Below, piece by piece: positions 9,679 through 18,890 of a stretch of 64,000 nt of DNA. Below the pieces are notes generated by a model. It did not search any database. It was not told where the DNA came from and saw only the letters and a list, made by a program, of their open reading frames with translations. The position numbers and the translations under genes are program-made. How positions within the stretch are numbered: position 1 is the first letter of the stretch; the number at the start of each line of letters is the position of its first letter. The DNA lies in assembly GCF_947494125.1 (NCBI RefSeq), contig NZ_CANLTU010000010.1:1-64000 (forward strand). Direction: 5' to 3'. Origin of the DNA: an uncultured Tenacibaculum sp. (GTDB lineage: Bacteria > Bacteroidota > Bacteroidia > Flavobacteriales > Flavobacteriaceae).

Positions 9679-11478
9679 ATGAAAAAAAAACAACTCCTTA
9701 TTGCAAGCATGTTTTTATGCTTTTTTGCAAACTCATTTGCACAAATTAATTTTCCTGACCCTAACTTTAAAAACGCTTTATTAACTCACTCCCCTGCTAT
9801 TGATACTAATGGAAATAGTCAAATTGAAATAAGTGAAGCCTTAGCAGTTGTAAGATTGGAATTAGACAATAAAAATATATCTAACTTAGAAGGTATAGAA
9901 TATTTCACAAACTTGGAAATATTAAAGTGTAGCGATAATAATATTAAAGAAATTAACACAGAAACCTTAACTAAACTACGATTTATAGTTGCTGAAAGAA
10001 ACCAAATAAAAAGCATCGATGTTAGAAACTGTATTATTTGGGGATTAAGACTCGACGGAAACCCTCTTGAATATGCTTATTTAACTGGTAATAGCACTTT
10101 TCAAATAGAAAGTGTTTATGGTGTTTATTTTAATCTTAGTAAGATTAAATATGTTTGCATTAGCCAGGCTCAATATAATGTACAAGCTAATAATGTAGAC
10201 CACAGAGGTTTTTGGGACCAGATAGGTAGCGCCTTACATATTGGCGAATGTACTATTCAAACACCACCAACCGGATGCCCAATAATTAATTTCCCAGACC
10301 CTAATTTTAAACAAGCCATTTTAAAAGACAAAAGTATAGATACTGATGGTGATGGTGAAATTTGTATTGACGAAGCTGAAAAAGTAATTCGCCTTCACCT
10401 TCTTACAAACAGCAATATTACAGATATTACAGGAATTGAATACTTTATAAATTTAGAAGGAATAAGTCTAGGTTATAATAATTTACCTACAGTAGATTTA
10501 AGTAAAAACATTAAGCTACATACTTTATATATTGAGAACTGTAATTTAACACATATTGATCTTAAAAAAAATATAAATCTTAAATACATCAGAATAGGAG
10601 CAAATCCTATAAAAAATATTGATTTGAGTTTAAATAAAAAATTACTTGTTTTTTCTGCTTATAACAATCAATTAACAAATTTAAACACCTCTAATTTAAC
10701 CAACTTAAGAACCATAGTAGTAGGTTGGGGTACAATTTCTGAATTAAACACTGATAATTGTACTTCTTTAGAACATGTAGATGCCTGGGAAAATCTAATT
10801 ACAAAATTAGATTTCACAACTAATATTAACTTAAACTCTATACGAATTTATAATAACTTATTCTCTGAAATAGATGTTAGAAATTGCAAGCTTAAACAGC
10901 TGAGTGTAGAAAATAACCCTAATCTTGAAAAAGTATACGCAACTGGAAACCATAGTTTTTACACTAGTTATGCTGAATTTATTAAAACTAGCGGAGTAGA
11001 TGTAAGTAACTGTCCTAAATTAAAATTTATATGTGTTAACAATGTTTCGTTTTTTAACAACATAAAAACATATATTACCAATATGTACCCTAGTTGTGTG
11101 GTTAGCACAGATTGTAGCAATACAACACCTGTTATTAACTTTAACACTTATTTTAACTTATCGCCAAACCCTACAACGGGTGCCATGTGGTTAAAACGAA
11201 AAAGTTTAAAAACTTCTGCTTCATTTGGTCATATTTATAATGCACAAACAGGTGCTTTGGTAAAAAGTGTAACCTTGTTTAAAGATGGTCGTATAGATCC
11301 GTTTGATGAAACTGACAGAAACCTTAACCCTATTGAAATTCCTATACCAATTGGTGATCAGACTTCTGTTTTTATTGATGTTAGAGACTTACAAAATGGA
11401 ACTTACATTTTTAAAGTTTACTCTAGTTTAGGTCAATTTTCAACTACTTTTATAAGATCTTCACTTGGTGAGTTTTAA
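9679..11478 (+). CDS. Secreted leucine-rich-repeat protein with C-terminal T9SS-like domain
   Basis: I start at ATG 9679 (MKKKQLLIASMFLCFFANSFAQ), a clean signal peptide; an upstream TTG would add a non-signal extension. The 599-residue protein has two similar halves, each opening with INFPDPNFK(N/Q)A...IDT(N/D)G(N/D)(S/G), an EF-hand-like or dockerin-like acidic start. Each then runs into irregular bacterial leucine-rich repeats (units such as LTNLNTSNLTNLRTIVV). The last ~100 residues, from YFNLSPNPTTGAM, resemble a divergent T9SS type A sorting domain with the usual SPNPTxG opening. LRRs of this sort mediate binding on the cell surface or in secreted proteins; the ligand is unknown. A strong terminator follows directly, so the gene is probably transcribed alone. 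Confidence 0.8.
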   Translation: MKKKQLLIASMFLCFFANSFAQINFPDPNFKNALLTHSPAIDTNGNSQIEISEALAVVRLELDNKNISNLEGIEYFTNLEILKCSDNNIKEINTETLTKLRFIVAERNQIKSIDVRNCIIWGLRLDGNPLEYAYLTGNSTFQIESVYGVYFNLSKIKYVCISQAQYNVQANNVDHRGFWDQIGSALHIGECTIQTPPTGCPIINFPDPNFKQAILKDKSIDTDGDGEICIDEAEKVIRLHLLTNSNITDITGIEYFINLEGISLGYNNLPTVDLSKNIKLHTLYIENCNLTHIDLKKNINLKYIRIGANPIKNIDLSLNKKLLVFSAYNNQLTNLNTSNLTNLRTIVVGWGTISELNTDNCTSLEHVDAWENLITKLDFTTNINLNSIRIYNNLFSEIDVRNCKLKQLSVENNPNLEKVYATGNHSFYTSYAEFIKTSGVDVSNCPKLKFICVNNVSFFNNIKTYITNMYPSCVVSTDCSNTTPVINFNTYFNLSPNPTTGAMWLKRKSLKTSASFGHIYNAQTGALVKSVTLFKDGRIDPFDETDRNLNPIEIPIPIGDQTSVFIDVRDLQNGTYIFKVYSSLGQFSTTFIRSSLGEF

Positions 11479-11501
11479 AAACATTAATTAAACCATCACT
11501 A

Positions 11502-11539
11502 AAAAGCCTAGTAATTTAAAATTACTAGGCTTTTTTTTT
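11502..11539 (+). terminator. Rho-independent terminator after the LRR gene
   Basis: A long perfect hairpin (AAAGCCTAGTAATTT paired with its complement) is followed by nine T residues. It ends the LRR transcript just before cmk. Confidence 0.9.
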
Positions 11540-11551
11540 AGAATTCTGTCG

Positions 11552-11559
11552 TATATTTG
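11552..11559 (+). promoter_or_regulatory. Possible -7 box (TATATTTG) for cmk
   Basis: TATATTTG fits the Bacteroidota TAnnTTTG box and lies 20 bp before the cmk ATG, right after the preceding terminator. No good TTG -33 box is seen at the usual spacing. Confidence 0.4.
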
Positions 11560-11579
11560 TGATCCATTTTTAAGCATTT

Positions 11580-12269
11580 ATGACACAAAAAATCACCATT
11601 GCCATCGACGGTTTTTCTTCAACCGGAAAAAGCACCATAGCTAAACAGCTAGCCAAAGAGCTAGGCTATATTTATGTAGATACAGGCGCTATGTATAGAG
11701 CCGTTACGTTATATGCTATGCAACAAAATTACATTTCAGATTCACATTTTAATCCAAACGATTTAATTGCAGATTTACATAATGTTTCTCTTTCTTTTAT
11801 TTTTAATAAAAGTTTAGGCTTTGCCGAAATGATTTTAAACAATATCAATGTAGAAAAAGCTATTAGAACTATTGAAGTTTCTAGACTGGTTAGTAAAATT
11901 GCTACAATTTCTGAGGTTCGTAAAAAATTAGTGAGCGAGCAACAAGAAATGGGAAAAAATAAAGGTATTGTAATGGATGGTCGTGATATTGGTACCGTTG
12001 TTTTTCCTGATGCTGAATTAAAATTATTTATGACTGCTTCTGCCGATAAACGTGCGACAAGACGTTATAAAGAATTATTAGATCGTGGCGATAAGGTAAA
12101 TTATGAAGAAATTTTACACAATGTTCAAGAACGTGATAGAATAGATTCTACACGTGAAGATTCTCCTCTAGTTATTGCTAAAGATGCTATTGAATTTGAC
12201 AATTCTGACATGGGCCTAAAAGAACAATTTGAACGTATTATAAGTTTAGTGAACAGAAATTTTAAATAA
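11580..12269 (+). CDS. cmk: Cytidylate kinase
   Basis: This 229-residue protein is a (d)CMP kinase that uses ATP to make CDP/dCDP in pyrimidine nucleotide metabolism. It starts with the P-loop IAIDGFSSTGKST (residues ~8-19), then YVDTGAMYRAVTLYA, the CMP-binding motif typical of the family. MDGRDIGTVVFPDAELK (about residues 135-151) and the lid region with RATRRYKELLDRG and RDRIDSTREDSPL are also present. Length matches the usual ~225 residues. It lies between two terminators and seems to be a single-gene unit. Confidence 0.97.
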   Translation: MTQKITIAIDGFSSTGKSTIAKQLAKELGYIYVDTGAMYRAVTLYAMQQNYISDSHFNPNDLIADLHNVSLSFIFNKSLGFAEMILNNINVEKAIRTIEVSRLVSKIATISEVRKKLVSEQQEMGKNKGIVMDGRDIGTVVFPDAELKLFMTASADKRATRRYKELLDRGDKVNYEEILHNVQERDRIDSTREDSPLVIAKDAIEFDNSDMGLKEQFERIISLVNRNFK

Positions 12270-12289
12270 TACATTCTATATAAAACATA

Positions 12290-12318
12290 AAAAACCAGCA
12301 ATATTTGCTGGTTTTTTT
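12290..12318. terminator. Bidirectional terminator between cmk and the rluD-type gene
   Basis: The hairpin ACCAGCAA-TAT-TTGCTGGT has A residues on the left and seven Ts on the right, so it can stop transcripts from both converging genes. Confidence 0.85.
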
Positions 12319-12339
12319 ATACTTAAAATATAATTTATT

Positions 12340-13377
12340 TTAATATTCTTCTAATTTTGAATTCTCAGAATAGGTACGCCATTTTGTTAAACACGCTTCT
12401 ATATCTGCAGGTACTTCCGTATTAAACTGCATAAATTCTCCTGTTTTTGGATGTGTAAATCCTAATGTTTTGGCATGTAGTGCTTGTCTAGGCAATGCTT
12501 TAAAACAATTATCTACAAACTGTTTGTATTTTGTAAAGGTTGTTCCTTTTAAAACAGCATTACCTCCATAACGTTCATCATTAAAAAGTGTGTGCCCTAT
12601 ATGTTTAAAGTGCGCTCTAATTTGGTGAGTTCTACCCGTTTCTAATTTACACTGCACTAAGGTTACATAGGTTAAACGTTCTAAAACTTTAAAATGCGTT
12701 ACCGCATGTTTACCATGCTCTCCATCAGGAAAAACATCCATTTGTAAACGATTTTTAAAACTACGACCAATATTTCCTTCTATAGTACCTTTGTCTTCTT
12801 CAATATTCCCCCAAACTAATGCATAATACAAACGCTCTGTAGTTCTATCGAAAAATTGTTTTGATAAATGTGCCATTGCAAACTCTGTCTTAGCAACTAC
12901 TAACAATCCACTTGTATCTTTATCAATACGGTGCACCAAACCTGGTCGTTCATTTGAGTTTGTAGGTAAATTTTCAACATGATACATTAATCCATTTACT
13001 AAAGTACCTGTATAATTCCCATGACCTGGATGTACTACCATTCCTGCGGGTTTGTTTACCACAATTACCTCATCGTCCTCATAAACAATATCAATAGGAA
13101 TATCTTCTGCTATTAATTCATTTTCTGTTGGTGGGTAGGCTAAAACTACACGAACTACATCTTTTGGTTTTACTTTATGATTTGATTTTACCACCACATC
13201 ATTTACCAAAACATTTCCTGCTTTCGCTGCTTGTTGAATTTTATTTCGAGTAGCATTTTCAATAAAGTTCATTAAAAACTTATCTACTCTTAAAGGCTCC
13301 TGTCCTTCTGTTGCTACAAATTTATAATGCTCGTATAAATCGTCGTTTTCTATTTCTGGAGTTGTATCTTCCTGCAT
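12340..13377 (-). CDS. RluA/RluD-family 23S rRNA pseudouridine synthase
   Basis: This 345-residue enzyme converts specific uridines in rRNA to pseudouridine. Residues ~28-85 form an S4 RNA-binding domain (RVDKFLMNFIENATRNKIQ...GNVLVNDVVVKSNHKVK split over the region). The catalytic core follows, with VHRIDKDTSGLLVVAK near residue 150, where the Asp of HRID (D152) is the expected nucleophile, and LETGRTHQIRAHFKHIGH near residue 245. Length and order fit RluD. The exact target (positions 1911/1915/1917 in E. coli) is inferred from the S4-containing architecture. It follows the PASTA gene by 15 bp, so the two form an operon. Confidence 0.93.
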   Translation of the reverse strand: MQEDTTPEIENDDLYEHYKFVATEGQEPLRVDKFLMNFIENATRNKIQQAAKAGNVLVNDVVVKSNHKVKPKDVVRVVLAYPPTENELIAEDIPIDIVYEDDEVIVVNKPAGMVVHPGHGNYTGTLVNGLMYHVENLPTNSNERPGLVHRIDKDTSGLLVVAKTEFAMAHLSKQFFDRTTERLYYALVWGNIEEDKGTIEGNIGRSFKNRLQMDVFPDGEHGKHAVTHFKVLERLTYVTLVQCKLETGRTHQIRAHFKHIGHTLFNDERYGGNAVLKGTTFTKYKQFVDNCFKALPRQALHAKTLGFTHPKTGEFMQFNTEVPADIEACLTKWRTYSENSKLEEY

Positions 13378-13392
13378 GAATCAATTATAAAA

Positions 13393-13974
13393 TTAGTTAC
13401 CACTACCATCTCCTAAAATAAGATCTATGGTTGTTTTCTTTGGTAATTTTGCTCCTGGAGTAATTTTGCTTCCTTTAAATTTTAATCCTCTCACTACATT
13501 TTTACCTATATCTCTTACCCAAGTTACATCTTTACCTACATTAAAACCTATAGAACGTAAATGTGTTGTAGCTTGTCTTTTTGTTCTTCCATTTAAATCA
13601 GGGATTTCTACATCTCTGTATTTTGATGGATTTAATGTTAAATATATTTTACGCTTTTCTTTTACAAAATCTCCTGTTTCTGGGTTTTGCTCTATCACCG
13701 ATTTTTTTGGATAATTCGGATTAAAACTAGCACTATCTATTACTATAAACTCAAGATTAAGCTCGTCTAATTTTTTTTCTACTGCTGCCAATGACATTTT
13801 ATGCAAATTTGGCACTTGTATTTTTTGAGTATGGTTAGTTGTTACACCTAACCACCACTGTAAAACAAAAACAAATATTAATACTGATGTTACAGCAATT
13901 CCTATTTGGATAAAAAAAGTTTTACTCTTTATAAATTGAAATAAATTTTTAAGATTTTCTGAAAAATTACTCAT
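13393..13974 (-). CDS. Membrane-anchored PASTA-domain protein
   Basis: The 193-residue protein has a short cytoplasmic N-terminus, one membrane segment (about residues 21-44, IQIGIAVTSVLIFVFVLQWW) and about two extracytoplasmic PASTA repeats: VPNLHKMSLAAVEKKLDELN from about residue 54 and IPDLNGRTKRQATTHLRSIG from about residue 119, with a third weaker C-terminal half. PASTA domains bind peptidoglycan or muropeptides, usually on Ser/Thr kinases or PBPs, but no kinase or transpeptidase domain is present. This stand-alone form is common in Bacteroidota next to rluD and ddl, and ddl is divergent here. Function beyond cell-wall binding is unknown. Confidence 0.88.
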   Translation of the reverse strand: MSNFSENLKNLFQFIKSKTFFIQIGIAVTSVLIFVFVLQWWLGVTTNHTQKIQVPNLHKMSLAAVEKKLDELNLEFIVIDSASFNPNYPKKSVIEQNPETGDFVKEKRKIYLTLNPSKYRDVEIPDLNGRTKRQATTHLRSIGFNVGKDVTWVRDIGKNVVRGLKFKGSKITPGAKLPKKTTIDLILGDGSGN

Positions 13975-13996
13975 ATTGATTTTTTGTATGATGGCG

Positions 13997-14004
13997 CAAA
14001 TTTA
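13997..14004 (-). promoter_or_regulatory. Possible -7 box (TAAATTTG) for the PASTA-rluD operon
   Basis: On the minus strand TAAATTTG, followed by CG, lies 22 bp upstream of the PASTA start and fits TAnnTTTG. No clear TTG box is found 19 bp further upstream. Confidence 0.4.
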
Positions 14005-14057
14005 CACCAAAAATAGTACTATTTTTAATTCATTAACTCATAAACGAGTTTTTTTGG

Positions 14058-14065
14058 TAAGTTTG
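14058..14065 (+). promoter_or_regulatory. Possible -7 box (TAAGTTTG) for ddl
   Basis: TAAGTTTG fits the Bacteroidota -7 consensus and faces ddl, leaving a leader of about 55 bases. It stands back to back with the PASTA promoter box in the same divergent region. Confidence 0.35.
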
Positions 14066-14128
14066 TATTATTATGGTGTAATTTATTTTACAAATAAGCA
14101 ATTAAAAAAGTAATTCAAATACAGTAAA

Positions 14129-15106
14129 GTGAAAAAAAACGTAGCTATTATTATGGGAGGTTATTCCTCTGAAGTAGAAATATCTTTAAAAAGTGGAAGT
14201 GTAGTTTACAAGCACCTTAACAGAGAAAAATACAATCCTTATAAAGTACATATTTTAAAAAACAAATGGGTTTTAGTTGATGAAAACGACAATGAATATC
14301 CAATAAACAAACATGACTTTTCATCTGAAATAAATAATAAAAAAATCTCTTTCGACTGTGTTTTTAACGCCATTCACGGCACACCTGGTGAAAACGGAAC
14401 TATTTTAGCTTATTTTGATTTAATAGGTTTAAAGCATACTTCTGCGCCTTTTTATCAAATGGCATTAACCTTTAACAAACGTGATACTTTAAGCGTAATA
14501 AAAAAATACGGAATACCTACAGCTACTTCTATTTACTTAAACCAAGGAGATGAGATTAACTTATCTAAAATTATTGAAAAAGTAGGCTTACCTTGTTTTG
14601 TAAAGCCAAATAATGCAGGTTCTAGTTTTGGAATTTCTAAAGTACACAATAAAGAAGAATTAATACCTGCTTTAAACAAAGCTTATAAAGAAGACTCTGA
14701 AATATTAATTGAAAGTTTTTTAGATGGTACAGAAGTTTCAGTTGGTGTAATAGAATATAAGAATGAAGTTACAGTTTTACCAATTACTGAAATTGTTTCT
14801 GAAAATGATTTTTTTGACTATGAAGCTAAATATGAAGGGAAATCACAAGAAATCACCCCAGCTCGTTTAACCAAAGAACAAGAGAAAAAAGTTACTGATG
14901 TAGCCAAACGTGTATATCAAATATTAAACATGCGTGGTTTTTCACGTTCTGAATACATTTTTGTAAATGACGAACCTCACTTTTTAGAAATAAACACCGT
15001 ACCTGGTATTACAGAAGCTAGTATTTTACCACAACAAGCAAACCAAGCTGGTATTTCTTTAACCGAATTATGTGGTAACGCAATAGAAATGGCATTAAAT
15101 AACTAA
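14129..15106 (+). CDS. ddl: D-alanine--D-alanine ligase
   Basis: This 325-residue ATP-grasp enzyme joins two D-Ala for peptidoglycan precursors. The start codon is GTG (14129), reading MKKNVAIIMGGYSSEVEISLKSG, whose GGYSSEVEIS matches the family's N-terminal GGxSxExxIS motif. ATP-grasp features include CFVKPNNAGSSFGISKV (about 155-170), EILIESFLDGTEVSVGV, and FLEINTVPGITEASILPQQA near the C-terminus with the metal-binding E and N. Length fits. It is followed by coaD (4-bp gap) and a peptidase gene (2-bp gap), so the three look like one operon. Confidence 0.96.
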   Translation: MKKNVAIIMGGYSSEVEISLKSGSVVYKHLNREKYNPYKVHILKNKWVLVDENDNEYPINKHDFSSEINNKKISFDCVFNAIHGTPGENGTILAYFDLIGLKHTSAPFYQMALTFNKRDTLSVIKKYGIPTATSIYLNQGDEINLSKIIEKVGLPCFVKPNNAGSSFGISKVHNKEELIPALNKAYKEDSEILIESFLDGTEVSVGVIEYKNEVTVLPITEIVSENDFFDYEAKYEGKSQEITPARLTKEQEKKVTDVAKRVYQILNMRGFSRSEYIFVNDEPHFLEINTVPGITEASILPQQANQAGISLTELCGNAIEMALNN

Positions 15107-15110
15107 AATT

Positions 15111-15563
15111 ATGAAAAAAGCAATTTTCCCAGGATCCTTTGATCCTATTACCTTAGGACATGTAGATATTATTGAACGAGGTGTTACTTTGTTTGACGAA
15201 TTAGTGATTGCTATTGGTGTTAACTCCGACAAAAAATACATGTTCTCTTTAGAAGAACGTAAACGTTTTATTGAAGAAACTTTTAAACACCAGCCTAAAA
15301 TAAAAGTAGTTACCTATAGTGGTTTAACAGTTAACTTTTCTAAAGAACTAAACGCAGAATTTATTCTGAGAGGCTTGAGAAATCCTGCCGATTTTGAGTT
15401 TGAAAAAGCCATTGCACATACTAATCGTAAGCTTTCAGAAATTGAAACAGTATTTTTACTAACCTCTTCTGGAAAAAGTTATATATCTTCTTCTATCGTT
15501 AGAGATGTTATTAAAAATGATGGAGATTATACAGGTTTAGTTCCTAATGCTGTAAGAATTTAA
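15111..15563 (+). CDS. coaD: Phosphopantetheine adenylyltransferase
   Basis: CoaD transfers AMP from ATP to 4'-phosphopantetheine, the penultimate step of coenzyme A synthesis. The 150-residue protein shows the nucleotidyltransferase motif FPGSFDPITLGHVDIIERG at residues 6-24, the RGLRNPADFEFE loop and the C-terminal SGKSYISSSIVRDV, which corresponds to the ISSTxVR signature. Length is normal for the family. It lies between ddl and an M14 peptidase gene in a tight operon. Confidence 0.96.
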   Translation: MKKAIFPGSFDPITLGHVDIIERGVTLFDELVIAIGVNSDKKYMFSLEERKRFIEETFKHQPKIKVVTYSGLTVNFSKELNAEFILRGLRNPADFEFEKAIAHTNRKLSEIETVFLLTSSGKSYISSSIVRDVIKNDGDYTGLVPNAVRI

Positions 15564-15565
15564 AG

Positions 15566-17311
15566 ATGAAAAAATTAAGTTTTATATTCTTATTTATTTT
15601 TCTTGCATGCAAACAAAATTCTAAAATAACAGAACAAGATTTCACTACTCTATTTGAAAAGTCAAACGGAACCGAAACCCCTGAATATAAAGAAGTAATT
15701 TCTTTCTATAAAGATTTAGCAAGCGCTTACAATGAAGTTTCATTATTCGAGATTGGAAAAACAGATTCGGGAAAGCCATTGCATTTGGCTGTATTTAATG
15801 CTGATGGAAAAACTAGCTTAGATGACATTAAAAATTCTACAAAAAATAGAGTTTTAATTAATAATGGTATCCACCCTGGAGAATCTGATGGTATTGATGC
15901 CTCAATGCTACTTTTACGGGATATCGTTAAAAATGATTCTTTAAAAAAAGCTTATAAAAACTCACTAATATGTTTAATTCCAGTTTATAATATTGGAGGT
16001 GCTTTAAATAGAAACTCTCATACAAGAGCAAACCAAAACGGCCCTAAAGAATATGGGTTCAGAGGCAACGCTCGTAACTATGATTTAAATCGCGATTTTA
16101 TAAAACAAGATACTAAGAATGCAGCGGCATTTGCTAAAATTTTCCATACTGTAGATCCAGATATTTTCATTGACAATCATGTTAGTAATGGTGCAGATTA
16201 TCAATACGCTATTACCCATTTATTTACACAACACAATAAACTTGGTGGTAAACTTGGTGATTTTCTAGAAAGTAAAATGCGCCCTTTTATAGAAAAATCT
16301 TTAACCAAAAAAGATATTCCAATTACACCTTATGTTAATGTTTGGGGAAGCACTCCAGAAAAAGGATGGTCGCAATTTTTTGATTCTCCTAGATATTCTA
16401 CAGGTTACACTACTTTATTTAATACCTTAGGTTTAATGGTGGAAACTCATATGCTTAAACCTTATAAAACAAGAGTTAACCAAACTTATGAATTATTATT
16501 TTCTACATTAGATTTTTCTGAAAAGAACTCTTCTAAAATTAAAAATTTACGTAATAAAAATTTTGAAGACATTATACTTAAAAAGAAATATCCAATTACT
16601 TATAAAGTTAATACTAATAACCCAAGCACATTAAAGTTTAAAGGATATGAAGGAGAGTATATTAATAGTGAAGTAACTAACGGTAAACGTTTATTTTATG
16701 ACAGAACAAAACCTTATATAAAAGACATTACTTATTATAATAATTTTGTTATTACAAAAGAAGTAACAATACCTGAAGCATATATTTTACAACAGGGATG
16801 GTATAAAATAACTGAAAGACTTTTAAATAATAAAATTGAATTTACTCGTTTAAAAAAAGATACAACATTAATAGTAGAAACTCAACATATAACAAATTTA
16901 GAATCTAGAAAATCTCCATACGAAGGACATTATTTACACTATAATACTCAAATAAAGAAAACTCTTAAACCTGTAGTGTTAAAAAAAGGGGATCTATATA
17001 TCCCTACAAAACAAAAAGGAATTCGATATATTATTGAAACCTTAGAAGCTGAAGCCACTGATTCTTTTTTTAATTGGAATTTTTTCGATACTATTTTACA
17101 GCAAAAAGAAGGGTTTTCTGCTTACGTTTTTGAAGACATTGCTGCACAATTCTTAAAAAACAACCCCGTTCTTAAAAAGAAATTTGAAGAAAAAATAAAT
17201 TCAGATAAAGAGTTTTCAAAAAACACTTACGCACAACTATTATATATATATAAATCTACACCTCACTACGAAAAACAACACATGATGCTACCTATTTTTA
17301 AAAAATATTAA
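15566..17311 (+). CDS. M14-family zinc carboxypeptidase-like lipoprotein
   Basis: The 581-residue protein starts with a lipoprotein signal (MKKLSFIFLFIFLACKQ; Cys15), so it is probably anchored in the envelope. Zinc-peptidase M14 motifs are present: HPGE (H103, E106), an NYDLNR arginine motif near residue 171, the third ligand in FIDNH (H205), and a likely catalytic Glu in MVETH (E293). The ~280-residue C-terminal part is an unassigned, probably beta-rich extension. It likely trims peptides or peptidoglycan-derived substrates outside the cytoplasm; the substrate is unknown. It starts 2 bp after coaD. A coupled operon is likely although the functions look unrelated. Confidence 0.87.
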   Translation: MKKLSFIFLFIFLACKQNSKITEQDFTTLFEKSNGTETPEYKEVISFYKDLASAYNEVSLFEIGKTDSGKPLHLAVFNADGKTSLDDIKNSTKNRVLINNGIHPGESDGIDASMLLLRDIVKNDSLKKAYKNSLICLIPVYNIGGALNRNSHTRANQNGPKEYGFRGNARNYDLNRDFIKQDTKNAAAFAKIFHTVDPDIFIDNHVSNGADYQYAITHLFTQHNKLGGKLGDFLESKMRPFIEKSLTKKDIPITPYVNVWGSTPEKGWSQFFDSPRYSTGYTTLFNTLGLMVETHMLKPYKTRVNQTYELLFSTLDFSEKNSSKIKNLRNKNFEDIILKKKYPITYKVNTNNPSTLKFKGYEGEYINSEVTNGKRLFYDRTKPYIKDITYYNNFVITKEVTIPEAYILQQGWYKITERLLNNKIEFTRLKKDTTLIVETQHITNLESRKSPYEGHYLHYNTQIKKTLKPVVLKKGDLYIPTKQKGIRYIIETLEAEATDSFFNWNFFDTILQQKEGFSAYVFEDIAAQFLKNNPVLKKKFEEKINSDKEFSKNTYAQLLYIYKSTPHYEKQHMMLPIFKKY

Positions 17312-17353
17312 ATTAATGTTAATTTTTTTATACAATTCTTAATCGCAATTTCC

Positions 17354-17361
17354 TATTTTTG
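17354..17361 (+). promoter_or_regulatory. Possible -7 box (TATTTTTG) for the sigma/FecR/receptor operon
   Basis: TATTTTTG matches TAnnTTTG and lies 18 bp before the sigma-factor start. No TTG box is seen at 19 bp spacing, so activity may need another factor. Confidence 0.35.
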
Positions 17362-17379
17362 GAAAATTAGAAGAAGCTA

Positions 17380-17898
17380 ATGAATGACCTACCCTTAAAA
17401 TCAGTTTGTGAGCAAAAGAATTTTGAAAAAATTTTCAATCAGCATTCACAATCTTTACGAAACTACATTTATTACAAATGTGGGAATACTCAACAGGCAG
17501 AAGATATAGTCCAAGAAGCTTACATAAAGCTTTGGGATAACTGTGCTAAAGTTGTATTTGAAAAAGCTAAATCTTTTTTATATACAGTTGCTAACAATAA
17601 ATTTTTAAATGAAGTAGCTCATAAAAAAGTAGTTCTTGAGCATCAAAAAAGGAACATTGTTCCTGATAGAACAAACGAAACTCCTGAATTTATTATAGAG
17701 GAAGAGGAGTTTTACACTAAATTAAAAAAAGTAATTGCCAATTTACCAGAAAAACAACGAGAAGTTTTTCTTTTAAGTAGAATTGACAAAAAAAAATATA
17801 CAGAAATAGCTGAAATCGTTGGTGTTTCTGTTAAAGCAGTTGAAAAACGAATGAGCAAAGCTTTACTTACATTGAAAGAACAAATAGGTAAAGTTTAA
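17380..17898 (+). CDS. ECF sigma factor, FecI-like
   Basis: The 172-residue protein has sigma-70 region 2 (about residues 20-85: FNQHSQSLRNYIYYKC...AEDIVQEAYIKLWDN) and region 4 (about 115-165: LPEKQREVFLLSRIDKKKYTEIAEIVGVSVKAVEKRMSKAL). It has no region 3, as is usual for ECF factors. The next genes encode a FecR-type regulator and a TonB-dependent receptor with an STN domain. That order is the classical FecI-FecR-FecA-like surface-signalling layout, so this sigma factor most likely activates its own operon or related uptake genes when substrate binds the receptor. Confidence 0.94.
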   Translation: MNDLPLKSVCEQKNFEKIFNQHSQSLRNYIYYKCGNTQQAEDIVQEAYIKLWDNCAKVVFEKAKSFLYTVANNKFLNEVAHKKVVLEHQKRNIVPDRTNETPEFIIEEEEFYTKLKKVIANLPEKQREVFLLSRIDKKKYTEIAEIVGVSVKAVEKRMSKALLTLKEQIGKV

Positions 17899-17969
17899 AA
17901 AACTATATTTACAGTAGGGTAAATAATATTTTAAATGTTCTTAATACAAATAGGCAAGAATACCAGAAA

Positions 17970-18890
17970 ATGAAACAAGAATATACAAATGAAACTTTTT
18001 TAGCTCGATGGGTGGCAAATGAATTGACCCAAGAAGAGTTAGCTAAATTTCAAAGCTCTGAAGATTATCATCATTTTAAAGCAATAAATGATGCTTCTCA
18101 GCAATTAAAAGCACCTGATTTTAATAAATCTGCTGTTTTTAATAAAATAATGGGGGAAACATTAGAAAAAAAGAAATCTAACAAAGTTGTAAAATTAATT
18201 CCTACGTGGTTATATGGAGCTGTTGCATCTATAGCTTTGATTGTGAGTTTTTTTTATTTTAATAATGATAAAACAACTAGTTTTTCTACAAGTTATGGAG
18301 AACAAATAACCATAACATTACCTGATAATTCTAAAGTTTATCTTTCTCCAAGTTCAAAACTAGAATACCTAGAAGGAGAATGGGATACTAATAGAAATTT
18401 ATTATTAAGTGGAAAGGCTTACTTTGAAGTTGAAAAAGGAAAGTCATTTACTGTAAACACAACACAAGGTAATGTTACAGTTTTAGGAACAAAATTTACA
18501 GTTAACTCTTCAAATAACTTTTTTGAAATTCAATGTTTTGAAGGAAAAGTTAAAGTTACTCCAAGTAATAATAGTGAAATTATTTTAACAAAAGGAAAGG
18601 CTCATAGAATATACAATAATGAAAGTGAGAGTTGGAATTTTAATCAAGATTCTCCTTCTTGGATAAATGGTGAGAGTAGTTTTAAAAACACTCCCATAAG
18701 TCAAGTTATTACAGCTCTTGAAAAACAATATAAAATTAAATTTGACGCAACTAATATTGACGTTAATAAACGATTTACAGGTACATTTACACATGACAAT
18801 ATTAACATTGCTTTAAAAACAGTTTTTGCTCCAATGAAAATTTCTTTTACTTTAGCAAAAAATAGTTCAGTTATATTGACATATAATTAA
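17970..18890 (+). CDS. FecR-family anti-sigma/signal-transfer protein
   Basis: This 306-residue inner-membrane protein has a cytoplasmic N-terminus with the FecR-like ARWVANELTQEELAKF segment (about residues 12-27), one membrane helix at about 79-97 and a periplasmic FecR domain (about 105-200: SYGEQITITLPDNSKVYLSPSSKL spans its start). The C-terminal ~80 residues match the secretin/TonB-like DUF4974 region found on Bacteroidota FecR proteins (FKNTPISQVITALEKQYKI). It should hold the upstream sigma factor until the STN domain of the downstream receptor signals. Its stop codon shares one base with the receptor start, which suggests coupled translation. Confidence 0.93.
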   Translation: MKQEYTNETFLARWVANELTQEELAKFQSSEDYHHFKAINDASQQLKAPDFNKSAVFNKIMGETLEKKKSNKVVKLIPTWLYGAVASIALIVSFFYFNNDKTTSFSTSYGEQITITLPDNSKVYLSPSSKLEYLEGEWDTNRNLLLSGKAYFEVEKGKSFTVNTTQGNVTVLGTKFTVNSSNNFFEIQCFEGKVKVTPSNNSEIILTKGKAHRIYNNESESWNFNQDSPSWINGESSFKNTPISQVITALEKQYKIKFDATNIDVNKRFTGTFTHDNINIALKTVFAPMKISFTLAKNSSVILTYN